This document shows, piece after piece, positions 26,196-35,315 of a DNA stretch of 64,000 nt. A model generated the notes under the pieces. The model was not told the origin of the DNA. It saw only the letters and a list, made by a program, of their open reading frames with translations, and did not search any database. How positions within the stretch are numbered: the first letter of the stretch is position 1; every line of letters begins with the position of its first letter. The stretch lies in contig NZ_CP109017.1 in NCBI RefSeq assembly GCF_036226765.1, positions 6,263,001 through 6,327,000 on the forward strand. Reading direction: 5' to 3'. This DNA is from Streptomyces sp. NBC_00670. GTDB taxonomy: Bacteria > Actinomycetota > Actinomycetes > Streptomycetales > Streptomycetaceae. A program made the position numbers and the translations under genes.

Positions 26196-28280
26196 TCAGC
26201 CGCGCGCGGCGGCCAGGGACTCCTTCGCCGCGGCGGCCACGTGCTCCGCGGTGAACCCGAACTCGGCGAAGAGCGTCTTGGCGTCCGCGGAGGCGCCGAA
26301 GTGTTCGAGGGAGACGATGCGGCCGGCGTCCCCGACGTACTTGTGCCAGGTCAGGCCGATGCCGGCTTCGACGGCGACGCGCGCCTTCACGGCGGCCGGC
26401 AGTACCCGCTCGCGGTACTCCGGGCCCTGCTCCTCGAACCACTCGACCGACGGCACCGACACCACGCGGGTGGCGACGCCCTCGGCCTCCAGCTGCTCCC
26501 GGGCGCCTACGGCGAGCTGCACCTCGGAGCCGGTGGCGAGCAGGATGACGTCCGGGGTGCCGGTGGAGGCCTCCTGGAGGATGTAGGCGCCCTTGACCGT
26601 CTCGGGATTGGGCGCGTACGTCGGCACGCCCTGGCGGGTCAGGGCCAGGCCGTGCGGGGCCGGGTGCGTGGCGTGCCGGCGCAGGATCTCGGCCCAGGCG
26701 AGCGCGGTCTCGTTGGCGTCGGCCGGGCGGACGACGTTGAGGCCGGGGATCGCGCGCAGCGAGGCCAGGTGTTCGACCGGCTGGTGCGTGGGGCCGTCCT
26801 CGCCGAGGCCGATGGAGTCGTGCGTCCAGACGTACGTCACCGGGAGCTGCATGAGGGCGGACAGCCGTACGGCGTTGCGCATGTAGTCGGAGAAGACCAG
26901 GAACGTGCCGCCGTACACGCGGGTGTTGCCGTGCAGCGCGATGCCGTTCATCTCCGCGGCCATGCTGTGCTCGCGGATGCCGAAGTGCACCGTGCGGCCG
27001 TACGGGTCGGCCTCGGGGAGCGGGTTGCCCTTCGGGAGGAAGGAGCTGGTCTTGTCGATCGTGGTGTTGTTCGAACCGGCGAGGTCGGCGGAGCCGCCCC
27101 ACAGTTCGGGCAGGATCGCGCCGAGCGCCTGGAGCACCTTGCCGGAGGCGGCGCGGGTGGCGACGGCCTTGCCCTCCTCGAACACCGGCAGGGCGTCCTC
27201 CCAGCCCTCGGGCAGGCGGCCGGCCACGACCCGGTCGAACAGCTCCGCGCGCTCGCCGTCGGCCTCGCGCCAGCCGGCCAGCTCCTTGTCCCAGGCCGCG
27301 TGCGCCTCCGCGCCCCGGTCGAGCGCCTTGCGGGTGTGCGCGAGGACGTCGTCGGCGACCTCGAAGCTCTTGTCCGGGTCGAAGCCCAGGACGCGCTTGG
27401 TGGCCGCGACCTCGTCCGCGCCGAGCGCCGAGCCGTGCGCGGCCTCGGTATTCTGGGCGTGCGGGGCGGGCCAGGCGATGATCGTGCGCATGGCGATGAT
27501 CGAGGGGCGCGCGGTCTCGGCCTGCGCCTCACCGAGCGCCGTGTACAGCGCGTGCACATCGACGTCGCCGTTCTCGGCGGGCTCGATGCGCTGGACGTGC
27601 CACCCGTACGCCTCGTAGCGCTTCAGTACGTCCTCGGAGAACGCGGTCGCGGTGTCGCCCTCGATGGAGATGTGGTTGTCGTCGTAGAGGAAGACGAGGT
27701 TGCCGAGCCGCTGGTGGCCGGCGAGCGAGGAGGCCTCGGCGGAGATGCCCTCCTCCAGGTCGCCGTCGGAGACGATCGCCCAGACGGTGTGGTCGAAGGG
27801 GGACTCGCCCTCGGGTGCCTCCGGGTCGAACAGACCGCGCTCGTAGCGGGCGGCCATCGCCATGCCGACGGCGTTGGCCACGCCCTGGCCCAGCGGTCCC
27901 GTCGTCGTCTCGACGCCGGCCGTGTGCCCGTACTCGGGGTGGCCGGGGGTCTTGGAGCCGTGGGTGCGGAACGCCTTCAGGTCGTCCAGCTCCAGCTCGT
28001 AACCGGAGAGGTAGAGCTGGGTGTAGAGCGTGAGGGAGGTGTGGCCCGGGGAGAGGACGAAGCGGTCGCGGCCGGTCCACTCCGGGTCGGCCGGGTCGTG
28101 CCGCATCACCTTCTGAAAGAGCGTGTACGCCGCCGGGGCCAGGCTCATCGCCGTACCCGGGTGGCCGTTGCCGACCTTCTGCACGGCGTCGGCGGCCAGG
28201 ACACGGGCCGTGTCGACGGCACGGCGGTCGAGCTCGGTCCACTCCAGGCGGCCGGGGCGGCCGAGGTTCTGAATACTCAT
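26196..28280 (-). CDS. tkt: Transketolase
   Basis: 694 residues from ATG 28280 (GAGGA ten bases upstream; a TTG two codons earlier is possible). The thiamine-diphosphate motif runs from [18 protein letters not shown]-like residues (here SDGDLEEG) to YDDNHIS, and [19 protein letters not shown] is the transketolase signature. It exchanges two-carbon ketol units in the non-oxidative pentose-phosphate pathway. It is first in the six-gene operon, facing an AraC gene across a short region with a perfect dyad. Confidence 0.96.
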   Translation of the reverse strand: MSIQNLGRPGRLEWTELDRRAVDTARVLAADAVQKVGNGHPGTAMSLAPAAYTLFQKVMRHDPADPEWTGRDRFVLSPGHTSLTLYTQLYLSGYELELDDLKAFRTHGSKTPGHPEYGHTAGVETTTGPLGQGVANAVGMAMAARYERGLFDPEAPEGESPFDHTVWAIVSDGDLEEGISAEASSLAGHQRLGNLVFLYDDNHISIEGDTATAFSEDVLKRYEAYGWHVQRIEPAENGDVDVHALYTALGEAQAETARPSIIAMRTIIAWPAPHAQNTEAAHGSALGADEVAATKRVLGFDPDKSFEVADDVLAHTRKALDRGAEAHAAWDKELAGWREADGERAELFDRVVAGRLPEGWEDALPVFEEGKAVATRAASGKVLQALGAILPELWGGSADLAGSNNTTIDKTSSFLPKGNPLPEADPYGRTVHFGIREHSMAAEMNGIALHGNTRVYGGTFLVFSDYMRNAVRLSALMQLPVTYVWTHDSIGLGEDGPTHQPVEHLASLRAIPGLNVVRPADANETALAWAEILRRHATHPAPHGLALTRQGVPTYAPNPETVKGAYILQEASTGTPDVILLATGSEVQLAVGAREQLEAEGVATRVVSVPSVEWFEEQGPEYRERVLPAAVKARVAVEAGIGLTWHKYVGDAGRIVSLEHFGASADAKTLFAEFGFTAEHVAAAAKESLAAARG

Positions 28281-28333
28281 CTTCAAGAAGTCCTCACATC
28301 ATGCGGATAGACCGGTCGGACGCCTTCAAATCT

Positions 28334-28348
28334 AAAAGTCTGACTTTT
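28334..28348. promoter_or_regulatory. AAAAGTC/GACTTTT operator-like dyad
   Basis: A perfect 15-bp dyad (AAAAGTC-T-GACTTTT) that is AT-rich in a >70% GC context. It lies about 54 bp upstream of tkt and about 100 bp upstream of the divergent AraC gene. It is a candidate operator or promoter core for the pentose-phosphate operon. Confidence 0.65.
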
Positions 28349-28445
28349 GGCGGGCCAGGTCGCACTGTGCCACGCTTCGGTGAAAGTGGGACACGGCCCC
28401 GGTCGGCGGGCGCCGTGCGGCCGGATGAACTCACACGAGACGGAC

Positions 28446-29396
28446 ATGGTGGACACGGGCACGGGTACCTACGGAGACGCGTTCCAGACCTCCGACGAGG
28501 AGATCGGCCCCTCGCAGAGACCGGCGGGGGCGATCCAGACCTTTCCGTTCGATCCGCGCGCGAGCGTGAGCGGGGTCGGGATGCAGATCGGGCCCATGGG
28601 GGAGGACGGGCCGACGTGGCAGTCCCGGGCGGTGCCGGAGCGGGTCCACCGGGTGGACTTCCACGTCGTCATGCTGTTCACCGGGGGGCCGGTGACCCAC
28701 ATGATCGACTTCACCGATCATGAGGCGCGGGCGGGTGACGTGCTGTGGATCCGGCCCGGGCAGGTCCACCGGTTCCGGCCCGCGCACGCGTACCGGGGGA
28801 CCGCGCTGACGATGCAGCCCGGGTTCCTGCCGCGGGCGATCGTCGAGGCGACGGGGCTGTACCGGTACGACCTGCCGCCGCTGCTGCGCCCCGATCCGGC
28901 GCAGTTGGATGCGCTGCGGCACTGCTTGCGGCAGCTGGAGCGGGAGTACGTCGACACGGCGACGTTGCCGTTGAGCCTGCACACGGCGGTGCTGCGGCAC
29001 ACGCTGACGGCGTTCCTGTACCGCCTCGCCCACCTCGCCGTCGGCTCGGCGGGGCGGCCGGGAGCGGAGGGGGCGGACAGCACGACGTTCGGGCGGTTCC
29101 GGGAGGCGGTGGAACGGGACTTCGCGACCAACCACAGCGTGAGCGCGTACGCGGATGCGCTCGGGTACAGCCGGCGCACGCTGGTGCGCGCGGTGCGCGC
29201 GGCGACGGGGGAGACGCCGAAGGGGTTCATCGACAAGAGGGTGGTGCTGGAGGCGAAGCGGTTGTTGGCGCATACGGATGTGCCGGTGGGCCGCGTGGGC
29301 GCGGCTCTTGGGTTCCCGGACGCGGCGAACTTCTCGAAGTACTTCCACCAGCGGACCGGGCTGACGCCGGCGATGTTTCGAGCGGAGGTGGGGTGA
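28446..29396 (+). CDS. AraC-family transcriptional regulator
   Basis: 316 residues from ATG 28446 (GAGACGGAC just upstream); an ATG at 28425 is an alternative. The N-terminal half is a cupin-like sensor (FHVVMLFTGGPVTHMIDF, then WIRPGQVHRF). The C-terminal half carries two HTH motifs, VSAYADALGYSRRTLVRAVRAATG and VGRVGAALGFPDAANFSKYFHQRTG, the standard AraC/XylS arrangement. It is divergent from tkt, so it may control the pentose-phosphate operon through the dyad at 28334 (inference). Ligand unknown. Confidence 0.9.
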   Translation: MVDTGTGTYGDAFQTSDEEIGPSQRPAGAIQTFPFDPRASVSGVGMQIGPMGEDGPTWQSRAVPERVHRVDFHVVMLFTGGPVTHMIDFTDHEARAGDVLWIRPGQVHRFRPAHAYRGTALTMQPGFLPRAIVEATGLYRYDLPPLLRPDPAQLDALRHCLRQLEREYVDTATLPLSLHTAVLRHTLTAFLYRLAHLAVGSAGRPGAEGADSTTFGRFREAVERDFATNHSVSAYADALGYSRRTLVRAVRAATGETPKGFIDKRVVLEAKRLLAHTDVPVGRVGAALGFPDAANFSKYFHQRTGLTPAMFRAEVG

Positions 29397-29459
29397 GGGG
29401 GCGGTTTCCCGTGTTCCCTCCGCACGCCCCGGCCGGTGGCTCCTCGACGCGCCGCGCGG

Positions 29460-29864
29460 TCAGGGGTGAGCCGGGGGACCACTGTTCGACCGAGAGTTCC
29501 GGTCGGTCGGACACGCGGGCCGGACAGTGCCCTCCAGTCCGTACTCGGCCGGCCAGGACAGCAGTTCCTCCCGCGCGGCACCCACGAGGCTGCCACCGGT
29601 GAAGCGGAGGTCGTCGGTCACCTCCGCGACGCATGTGGACGGGCGGCGGAACGACGTGGCGTCCTCGTCTCGTGTCCGGCGCAACCGCAGGCGCGTGTAC
29701 GCCAGATACAGGTCGGTGATGCGCCGTCTGGCGACTACGTCGGGGGCGTCCGGGGGCGTCCGGGGGGGGGGAGCCAGCAGAAGCCTCCTCTCCCGCTCGG
29801 CCTGGGCGTACAGCCCGGGGACGTGTACGCGCGGTGTAGCGCCGGAGGCCGGTGTCGCGATCAT
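29460..29864 (-). CDS. Small hypothetical protein coupled to an APH-family kinase
   Basis: 134 residues. Its ATG (29862-29864) overlaps the stop of the upstream kinase gene (ATGA), the main evidence that it is real. The sequence is basic in the middle (VARRRITDLYLAYTRLRLRRTRDED), has no transmembrane helix, and resembles no family I know. The coding strand contains a run of nine C residues near codon 33, so a frameshift (real or sequencing) could alter the frame. Fourth gene of the regulator-kinase-APH-orf unit. Confidence 0.55.
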   Translation of the reverse strand: MIATPASGATPRVHVPGLYAQAERERRLLLAPPPRTPPDAPDVVARRRITDLYLAYTRLRLRRTRDEDATSFRRPSTCVAEVTDDLRFTGGSLVGAAREELLSWPAEYGLEGTVRPACPTDRNSRSNSGPPAHP

Positions 29865-30883
29865 GCCGGCCTTTCCCGCCCCTGGGCCGCCCAGAGATCG
29901 AAGGTGGCCGCGAGGGGTTGTACGACCTGCCGACGGAGCCAGGCGCACCGCTCGGCGTCGAACCGGCGTGGCACCGCCTCCACCCACATGATCAAGTAGA
30001 GGTACGAACGGTAGAGGGTCAGCCGCCGTCGCGCGGACGCGTCGAACGTCACGGTGCCGCCCGCCGTTCGGTACCCTTCCAGGAAGGCGTCGTCACGCTC
30101 CATGTCGTCGAAGAGCGACAGCGAGACGAACTCGGCCAGCGGATCGCCCCAGAAGGCCCGCTCGGCATCGATGAGCGCGCCGATCCGTGCGCCCGCCGGG
30201 CCGCGGTCCACCAGGATGTTGCCGTCCCACAGGTCGAAGTGGACGAGCCGCGGAGTGCTCACCTCGTCGAGGACCGCGCTCTGCGCCGCGAACAACTCCC
30301 GGATGCGATCGGCGTCTTCGGGCAGCTCGACGGCGAAGCGCCCGGCGTCCGTGAGGACGGCGCCGACCATCTCGAGGAACGCCTCCCGCCAGCTCCCGCG
30401 CAACGGACCCAGCGGTTCGGCCGGATACCCGAAGGCCTCGCCGGTGATCGAGTGCAGGGCGGCCGTGAAGCGCCCCAGCTCGGTGCGCAGGCGTCGCCGG
30501 TCACCGGCCTCCACCGCGTCCCCCAACTCGTACCAGTTGCCGCCGGGGCACTCCGACATGACCAGGTGGTCGCCGGCGGCGGTGCCCTTGTCACCGGGCG
30601 GAGTGAGGACGGCCGGTACGGGGACGCCGGTGGCCTTCCGGACCGTGTCGTAGAACCAGGCCTCCGTGGCTAGGATGCGGTGCTCGTACCGCAGTACGGG
30701 CTCGCTCGGATCGGGTGCCAGCTTCACCACCAGTTGGGTGCCGTCGGTCCGGCGCACCCGGAAGACGGTGTTGAAGGTGCCACCGCCGAGTCCCCGTACG
30801 TCGGCCACCTCCTTTTCCGGCACCCCCGCGGCGGCGAGAGCGTCGCTGAGCCGGGCCTGCGGGAAATCGCTTCTGCCGTCCAC
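29861..30883 (-). CDS. Aminoglycoside phosphotransferase (APH)-family kinase
   Basis: 340 residues from GTG 30883 preceded by GAGGAGG. Protein-kinase-like motifs: GGGTFNTVFRV (loop), LVVKLAP (lysine), the catalytic loop HFDLWDGNIL and LIDAERAFWGDPLAEF. These match the APH/choline-kinase superfamily. It starts nine bases after the sensor kinase stop, so it belongs to the two-component operon. It could inactivate an antibiotic by phosphorylation or phosphorylate a metabolite; the sequence does not decide which. Confidence 0.9.
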   Translation of the reverse strand: MDGRSDFPQARLSDALAAAGVPEKEVADVRGLGGGTFNTVFRVRRTDGTQLVVKLAPDPSEPVLRYEHRILATEAWFYDTVRKATGVPVPAVLTPPGDKGTAAGDHLVMSECPGGNWYELGDAVEAGDRRRLRTELGRFTAALHSITGEAFGYPAEPLGPLRGSWREAFLEMVGAVLTDAGRFAVELPEDADRIRELFAAQSAVLDEVSTPRLVHFDLWDGNILVDRGPAGARIGALIDAERAFWGDPLAEFVSLSLFDDMERDDAFLEGYRTAGGTVTFDASARRRLTLYRSYLYLIMWVEAVPRRFDAERCAWLRRQVVQPLAATFDLWAAQGRERPA

Positions 30884-30892
30884 GTGTCCTCC

Positions 30893-32125
30893 TCAACGTG
30901 CTCCCACGGGAGCCCCATCGGTCTCCTGCCAGGCCGGCAGCTCGACGCGTACGAGGAGACCGCCGGTGGCCCGCGCCCGTGCCGTCACGGTGCCGTGGTG
31001 GCCGTGCACGATGGAGCGTACGATCGCGAGGCCCAGACCGTGGCCGCTGCGGTCGCTGGCCACGCGGGGGCGGGCCCGGTAGAAGGGTTCGAAGAGCCGG
31101 TCCACCGCCTCGGGGTCGACCGCCGGACCCGTGTTGGCGACCTCCAGGACGATCGCGTCGTCCACCCGGTCGACCCGTACATCGACCGTCCCGTCGGACA
31201 CATTGTGCGTACAGGCGTTGTCGAGGAGGTTCACGACGAGCTGCCGCAGCAGCGTCTCGCTGCCCATGACCTCCCAGGGTTCGCGGGTGTCGATCGCGGC
31301 GGTGATCGTCACGTTGCCGGTCCCGGCCCGCTGCTCGGCGACGGTCTTTTCCGTCAGTTCGGCCAGGTCCACCGGTTCGGTGTCATGGATCTCCCGCTCC
31401 GTTGCCGCGAGCCGCAGCAACTGCTGCACGACCTGGATGTTGCGCTCGTTGGTCTCGCGCAGCATCGGCAGCAGTTCGGCGAACTCCTCCTCCGACGTGT
31501 CACTGCCGGTCATCTGGAGGATCGCCCGCGTTGTCGCGAGCGGTGTCAGCAGTTCGTGTGAGGCGTTCGCGGCGAACCGCCGGTGCGCCGCGAACGATTC
31601 CTCAAGGCGCGCCAGCGTCGTGTCGAAGGTGTCGGCGAGCTGCTTCAGTTCGTCGTGGGGGCCTTGGGCGTTGATCCGATAGGTCAGGTCGCCCTCGCCG
31701 GCCTTGGCCGCCGCCCGGTTGATGGTGTGCAGTGGTGCGAGCAGCCGGCGTGACAGGAGCCAGCCCGCGCCCAGGCCGATGCCGAGGACCACGATCACGC
31801 CGCCGATGGACAGCGCGAGGACCGTGGCCCACACATCCTCCTTGTCGCGGATCAGGCCGGACGCATCGATCGGCTCGCCCCGCTTCAGGGGCGGGTCCTG
31901 GACGTCCGGCTCGTACGTCGGTGCGACGTGGGGCGGGCTCGCCTCGGTCCGCGGCAGGGCGATCGGTGTCGTGAAGTCGTATGTCGGCAGGTAACGGATC
32001 CCGGTGTAGATGATCGCCACCATGAGTGTGGAGCAGGCCGCGAGCGCGGTGCCGAAGCCGAGGAAGAGCCGGGTGTGGATGCTCAGTGTGCGCGGCCGGT
32101 GTTCGCGGCTCCGAGGCCGCCTCAC
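30893..32125 (-). CDS. Two-component sensor histidine kinase (HisKA type)
   Basis: 410 residues from GTG 32125, which overlaps the response-regulator stop (GTGA). Two membrane helices (TRLFLGFGTALAACSTLMVA, then VLALSIGGVIVVLGIGLG) enclose a ~75-residue extracellular loop rich in proline. A HAMP linker follows, then the H-box ASHELLTPLATTRAIL, the N-box NLLDNACTH and the G-box GHGLGLAIV. It pairs with the OmpR-type regulator upstream. Divergent FtsX-type ABC genes suggest it senses an envelope-active compound (inference from similar actinobacterial loci). Confidence 0.93.
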   Translation of the reverse strand: MRRPRSREHRPRTLSIHTRLFLGFGTALAACSTLMVAIIYTGIRYLPTYDFTTPIALPRTEASPPHVAPTYEPDVQDPPLKRGEPIDASGLIRDKEDVWATVLALSIGGVIVVLGIGLGAGWLLSRRLLAPLHTINRAAAKAGEGDLTYRINAQGPHDELKQLADTFDTTLARLEESFAAHRRFAANASHELLTPLATTRAILQMTGSDTSEEEFAELLPMLRETNERNIQVVQQLLRLAATEREIHDTEPVDLAELTEKTVAEQRAGTGNVTITAAIDTREPWEVMGSETLLRQLVVNLLDNACTHNVSDGTVDVRVDRVDDAIVLEVANTGPAVDPEAVDRLFEPFYRARPRVASDRSGHGLGLAIVRSIVHGHHGTVTARARATGGLLVRVELPAWQETDGAPVGAR

Positions 32126-32784
32126 TTCGCGCCCAGGTAATAGCCCGCGCCGATCGCGGTGTGCACGAGTCGTGGCTCGCCGAGCTTCTTGCGCAGCGTG
32201 TGCACCACGAGCCGGACGGCGTTCGTGAGCGGATCGGCGTGCGCGTCCCACGCCTTGTCGAGCAGGTATTCCGCGCTCAGTACTCCGCCGTTGGCGCGCA
32301 TCAGCAGTTCCAGGACGGCCATTTCCTTCGGAGTGAGTCTGATTTCCGTGCCGTCGCGGACCGCCTGGCGCCTATGGGTGTCGAGGGTCAGGCCGGCGAA
32401 TGTCAGGGTCGGGGAGTGAGCCATGGGGCTGCGCCGGTACAGGGCGCGGAGTCGGGCGACCAGTTCGGGGAAGTCGAAGGGCTTCGCGAGATAGTCGTCT
32501 GCGCCGAGGCCCAGGCCCTCCACCTTGTCGCCGAGCCGGCCGGCCGCTGTGAGCATCAGCACGCGGCATTCCGCGCCCATGGCGACGATGCGGCGGCACA
32601 CCTCGTCGCCGTGCACCCCCGGCAGGTCGCGGTCCAGGACCACGGCGTCGTAGTCGTACACCGTGACCCGCTCCAAGGCCGTCGTCCCGTCGTGGACGAC
32701 GTCGACGGCGATGGCCTCGCGTCGCAGCCCGAGTTCCAGGACGCGCGCCATGTACTGCTCGTCCTCGACCACTAAAACCCGCAC
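32122..32784 (-). CDS. OmpR/PhoB-family response regulator
   Basis: 220 residues from GTG 32784 (GAAAGGG eight bases upstream; GTG 32790 also possible). The receiver has acidic residues in VVEDEQ, phospho-acceptor D51 in VVLDRDLPG, and KPFDFPEL. The winged-helix output domain reads IRLTPKEMAVLELLMRANGG ... AVRLVVHTLRKKLGEPRLVHTAIGAGYYL. It is first in the operon and divergent from the ABC permease gene; CTGAGAA direct repeats lie just upstream. Confidence 0.95.
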   Translation of the reverse strand: MRVLVVEDEQYMARVLELGLRREAIAVDVVHDGTTALERVTVYDYDAVVLDRDLPGVHGDEVCRRIVAMGAECRVLMLTAAGRLGDKVEGLGLGADDYLAKPFDFPELVARLRALYRRSPMAHSPTLTFAGLTLDTHRRQAVRDGTEIRLTPKEMAVLELLMRANGGVLSAEYLLDKAWDAHADPLTNAVRLVVHTLRKKLGEPRLVHTAIGAGYYLGAK

Positions 32785-32804
32785 GGGCACCGCCCTTTCG
32801 CCGT

Positions 32805-32824
32805 TTCTGAGAAATTCCTGAGAA
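32805..32824. promoter_or_regulatory. CTGAGAA direct repeat, 11-bp spacing
   Basis: CTGAGAA at 32807-32813 and again at 32818-32824, within TTCTGAGAA and TTCCTGAGAA. Direct repeats about one helical turn apart are the usual binding layout of OmpR/PhoB-type regulators. It lies 20-40 bp upstream of the regulator's own start, suggesting autoregulation. Confidence 0.55.
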
Positions 32825-32916
32825 GCCGGGGCGCGGCCGAAGGGATTCCGACCGTTTCCGGTGTTTCCGTCACGTCTACCAGATGCCGTATTTGATTCGT
32901 GTATGAGAGTGCGCGT

Positions 32917-32943
32917 GAGTGACTCTCCTGGCAAATGTCACTC
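32917..32943. promoter_or_regulatory. GAGTGAC / GTCACTC inverted repeat upstream of the ABC permease
   Basis: Perfect 7-bp arms at 32917-32923 and 32937-32943 with a 13-bp spacer, ending 28 bp before the permease ATG. It may be an operator or a leader hairpin. Confidence 0.5.
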
Positions 32944-32971
32944 AAAACGCCGGCCTCATAGCGTGCCGTCC

Positions 32972-34411
32972 ATGAACTTCTCCAAACGTGCGTGGTGGCG
33001 GCTCACCGGAGCCCCGGGCAAGACCTTGACGCTGGTCGGCCTGTTCTTCGTCGTCTGCACCCTGGCGCTGTCCGGCTTTCTGATCCGGTCGGCGGCGGCG
33101 CGCGCGGCCGACAGCGCCAAGAAGAGCGTGGGCGCGGCGGCCACGATGCAGCTCGACCTGAACGGGTTGATGGCGTCGGGCAAGAACGACGGGAACCAGG
33201 GCAGCGGGCCGAACCCCGGCACCATCGGATCTGCCGGCGATCTGAAGCGCGACCTGGTCGACAAGATCTGCGGGTCGTCGGTGGTCACCGACTGCAACTA
33301 CACGGCCGACGGAGCAGCCTTCCCCACCGCGACCACCAAGCTCTACCAGCCGGTCCCGGCGCCTGTCGGCCAGGACAGCGCCGGCACCGACCTGTTCAAG
33401 GTGGACGGAGTGCGCAAGCTCTCCGAGGTGAGCGCCTTCCGCAACGGCGACTCCAGGATGATCGCCGGAAAGGGCATCGGGCCGGACACCAAGAAGGACG
33501 AGATCGTCGTCGAGGAGCGGGTGGCCAAGGAGAACAGGCTCGGGATCGGTGACAGGGCCAAACTCAAGATCGGCGAGGTCATGCCGGGCGTGGACACCTC
33601 GGAGCACGAGTTCGAGGTCATCGGCATCTACAAGAACGGCACGGCCGACACGGGCCAGTACGTGCCCGCGATGATGGACCCGGCCAACCAGGTCTACACG
33701 AGCATCGAGGGAGCCAGCCTCCTCGGCGGAAAGACCACCAAGGACGGCGGCACCCTCAGAGCGGCCACCTTCACGCTGGCCGACCCCGATGACCTGGGCC
33801 GGCTCAAGGAAGACGCCCGGAAGGCGGGCGCAGATCTCCAGATCTTCCCGATCTCGGTCAACGACAAGCAGTACAAGACGCTCGTCGGCCCCATCACCAA
33901 GACCGCGGGCTTCGCGACGGTCACTGTGTGGCTCGTCGCCGTCGCCGGCACGCTCATCCTCGCCCTCATTGTCGCCTCCAACCTGCGCGAGCGCCGCGGC
34001 GAGCTGGGCGTCCTGCTCTCCCTCGGCGAGAAGAAGCCCAAGCTGCTCGGCCAGCACCTCGTCGAAGTCGTCGCCTGCGCCGTCATCGCGATCGGACTCG
34101 CGGGCGTGAGCAGCCAGTTCCTCTCCGAGGCGATCGGCAACAAGTTGCTCGCCGGCGAGGTCGACTCGGCCAGGCAGGATGCCGAGAACGACAGCCTCCG
34201 ACGCGACCCCAGCGACCCCAACGGCGTGAGCATGCGGGAAGACGGCGGGCCCGAGGCCGGGCCGATCGACTCGCTCGACGTGCACCTCGGCCCGGCCGAC
34301 ATCGCCGAGGTCGGTGCCACCGGACTCGGCATCGCCGCCCTGGCCACCCTCGTCCCCGGCGCCCGCGTCCTGCGCCTCAACCCGCGCGACATCCTCACGA
34401 AGGGCAACTGA
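32972..34411 (+). CDS. FtsX/MacB-type ABC transporter permease
   Basis: 479 residues from ATG 32972 (MNFSKRAWWRL; no clear ribosome site). One N-terminal helix (LVGLFFVVCTLALSGFLI), a ~270-residue extracellular domain, and three C-terminal helices (TVWLVAVAGTLILALIVASNL, VVACAVIAIGLAGV, GLGIAALATLVPGARVL) give the four-TM FtsX/MacB layout. RERRGELGVLLSLGEKK is the coupling region. The ATPase gene follows after one base. Such pairs act as mechanotransmission transporters against envelope-targeting agents or in lipoprotein handling; the divergent two-component system supports a stress-response role. Confidence 0.9.
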   Translation: MNFSKRAWWRLTGAPGKTLTLVGLFFVVCTLALSGFLIRSAAARAADSAKKSVGAAATMQLDLNGLMASGKNDGNQGSGPNPGTIGSAGDLKRDLVDKICGSSVVTDCNYTADGAAFPTATTKLYQPVPAPVGQDSAGTDLFKVDGVRKLSEVSAFRNGDSRMIAGKGIGPDTKKDEIVVEERVAKENRLGIGDRAKLKIGEVMPGVDTSEHEFEVIGIYKNGTADTGQYVPAMMDPANQVYTSIEGASLLGGKTTKDGGTLRAATFTLADPDDLGRLKEDARKAGADLQIFPISVNDKQYKTLVGPITKTAGFATVTVWLVAVAGTLILALIVASNLRERRGELGVLLSLGEKKPKLLGQHLVEVVACAVIAIGLAGVSSQFLSEAIGNKLLAGEVDSARQDAENDSLRRDPSDPNGVSMREDGGPEAGPIDSLDVHLGPADIAEVGATGLGIAALATLVPGARVLRLNPRDILTKGN

Positions 34412-34412
34412 C

Positions 34413-35132
34413 GTGACCACCGCTCCCGCCACCGACCCGAACGCACCCGGCGCACCGGCCGCGCCGATCCTCGAACTCGCCGACGTGACCCGCACGTACA
34501 GCACCGGCAACCGTCGCCGCGTCGTCCTCAAGTCCGTCTCGTACGCCTTCGAGACCGGCCGCATGTACGCCGTCGTCGGCCCGTCCGGCTCCGGCAAGAC
34601 GACGCTGCTGTCCCTGGCCAGCGGCCTCGACGCGCCCACCTCGGGAAGCATCCGCTTCCAGGGCCGCGACGTGGCCGAGCTCGGACTCGGCACGTACCGC
34701 AACCGGCACGTGGCCACCGTGTTCCAGTCACTGAACCTGCTCACCTACATGAACGCCGTCCAGAACGTGACCTCCGCCATGGAGATCACCGGTGTCAGGG
34801 GCGGCCGCAGGAAGCAGCGCGCCAACGAACTGCTCGAGCTCCTCGGCATCGAGCCCGTCGACCGCACCCGCCGCACCCTCCAACTCTCGGGTGGCCAGCA
34901 GCAGCGCGTCGCCATCGCCCGCGCGCTCGCCTGCGAGGTCGACATCCTCTTCGCCGACGAGCCGACCGGCGCCCTCGACCACGAGACCGCCGCCGGCATC
35001 ATCAAGGTCTTCCAGAAGCTGGCGCACGACGACGGCAAGTGCGTGATCGTCGTGACGCACTCCAGGGAGGTCGCCGCCGCCTGCGACGAGACCCTGATGC
35101 TCAAGCGGGGGAAGCTGGTCCCGCAGGGCTGA
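34413..35132 (+). CDS. ABC transporter ATP-binding protein (LolD/MacB type)
   Basis: 239 residues from GTG 34413, one base after the permease stop, with AAGGG upstream. Walker [10 protein letters not shown], signature [15 protein letters not shown], Walker [13 protein letters not shown] and switch His in VVTHS are all present. It energises the FtsX-type permease. A long hairpin 88 bp downstream ends the unit. Confidence 0.95.
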   Translation: MTTAPATDPNAPGAPAAPILELADVTRTYSTGNRRRVVLKSVSYAFETGRMYAVVGPSGSGKTTLLSLASGLDAPTSGSIRFQGRDVAELGLGTYRNRHVATVFQSLNLLTYMNAVQNVTSAMEITGVRGGRRKQRANELLELLGIEPVDRTRRTLQLSGGQQQRVAIARALACEVDILFADEPTGALDHETAAGIIKVFQKLAHDDGKCVIVVTHSREVAAACDETLMLKRGKLVPQG

Positions 35133-35220
35133 TCCCGGCTGAGCGTACGGGGTGCGGGTTCCGGCGTCCTGAAGCGGGGTGGAACAGACAGGCATCATGC
35201 CGTTCCCCGCCATGAAGGAA

Positions 35221-35304
35221 CGCCGCCCCTGCCCCGCCTCCCGGCTTCCCGGCCTCCCCCGACCAGGGGGGACGCCGGGAGCCCGGGGGCGGGCAGGGGC
35301 GGCG
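35221..35304. terminator. Long bidirectional hairpin
   Basis: Outer arms CGCCGCCCCTGCCC (35221-35234) and its perfect complement (35291-35304), with further pairing inside. It lies between the converging ABC ATPase and GH16 genes. Confidence 0.75.
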
Positions 35305-35315
35305 GGGGTTGCACC

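Noticed and set aside
29527-29991. Plus-strand open frame opposite the APH-coupled gene
   Set aside because: No ribosome site or recognisable domain, while the minus-strand frame is coupled to the kinase gene by ATGA.
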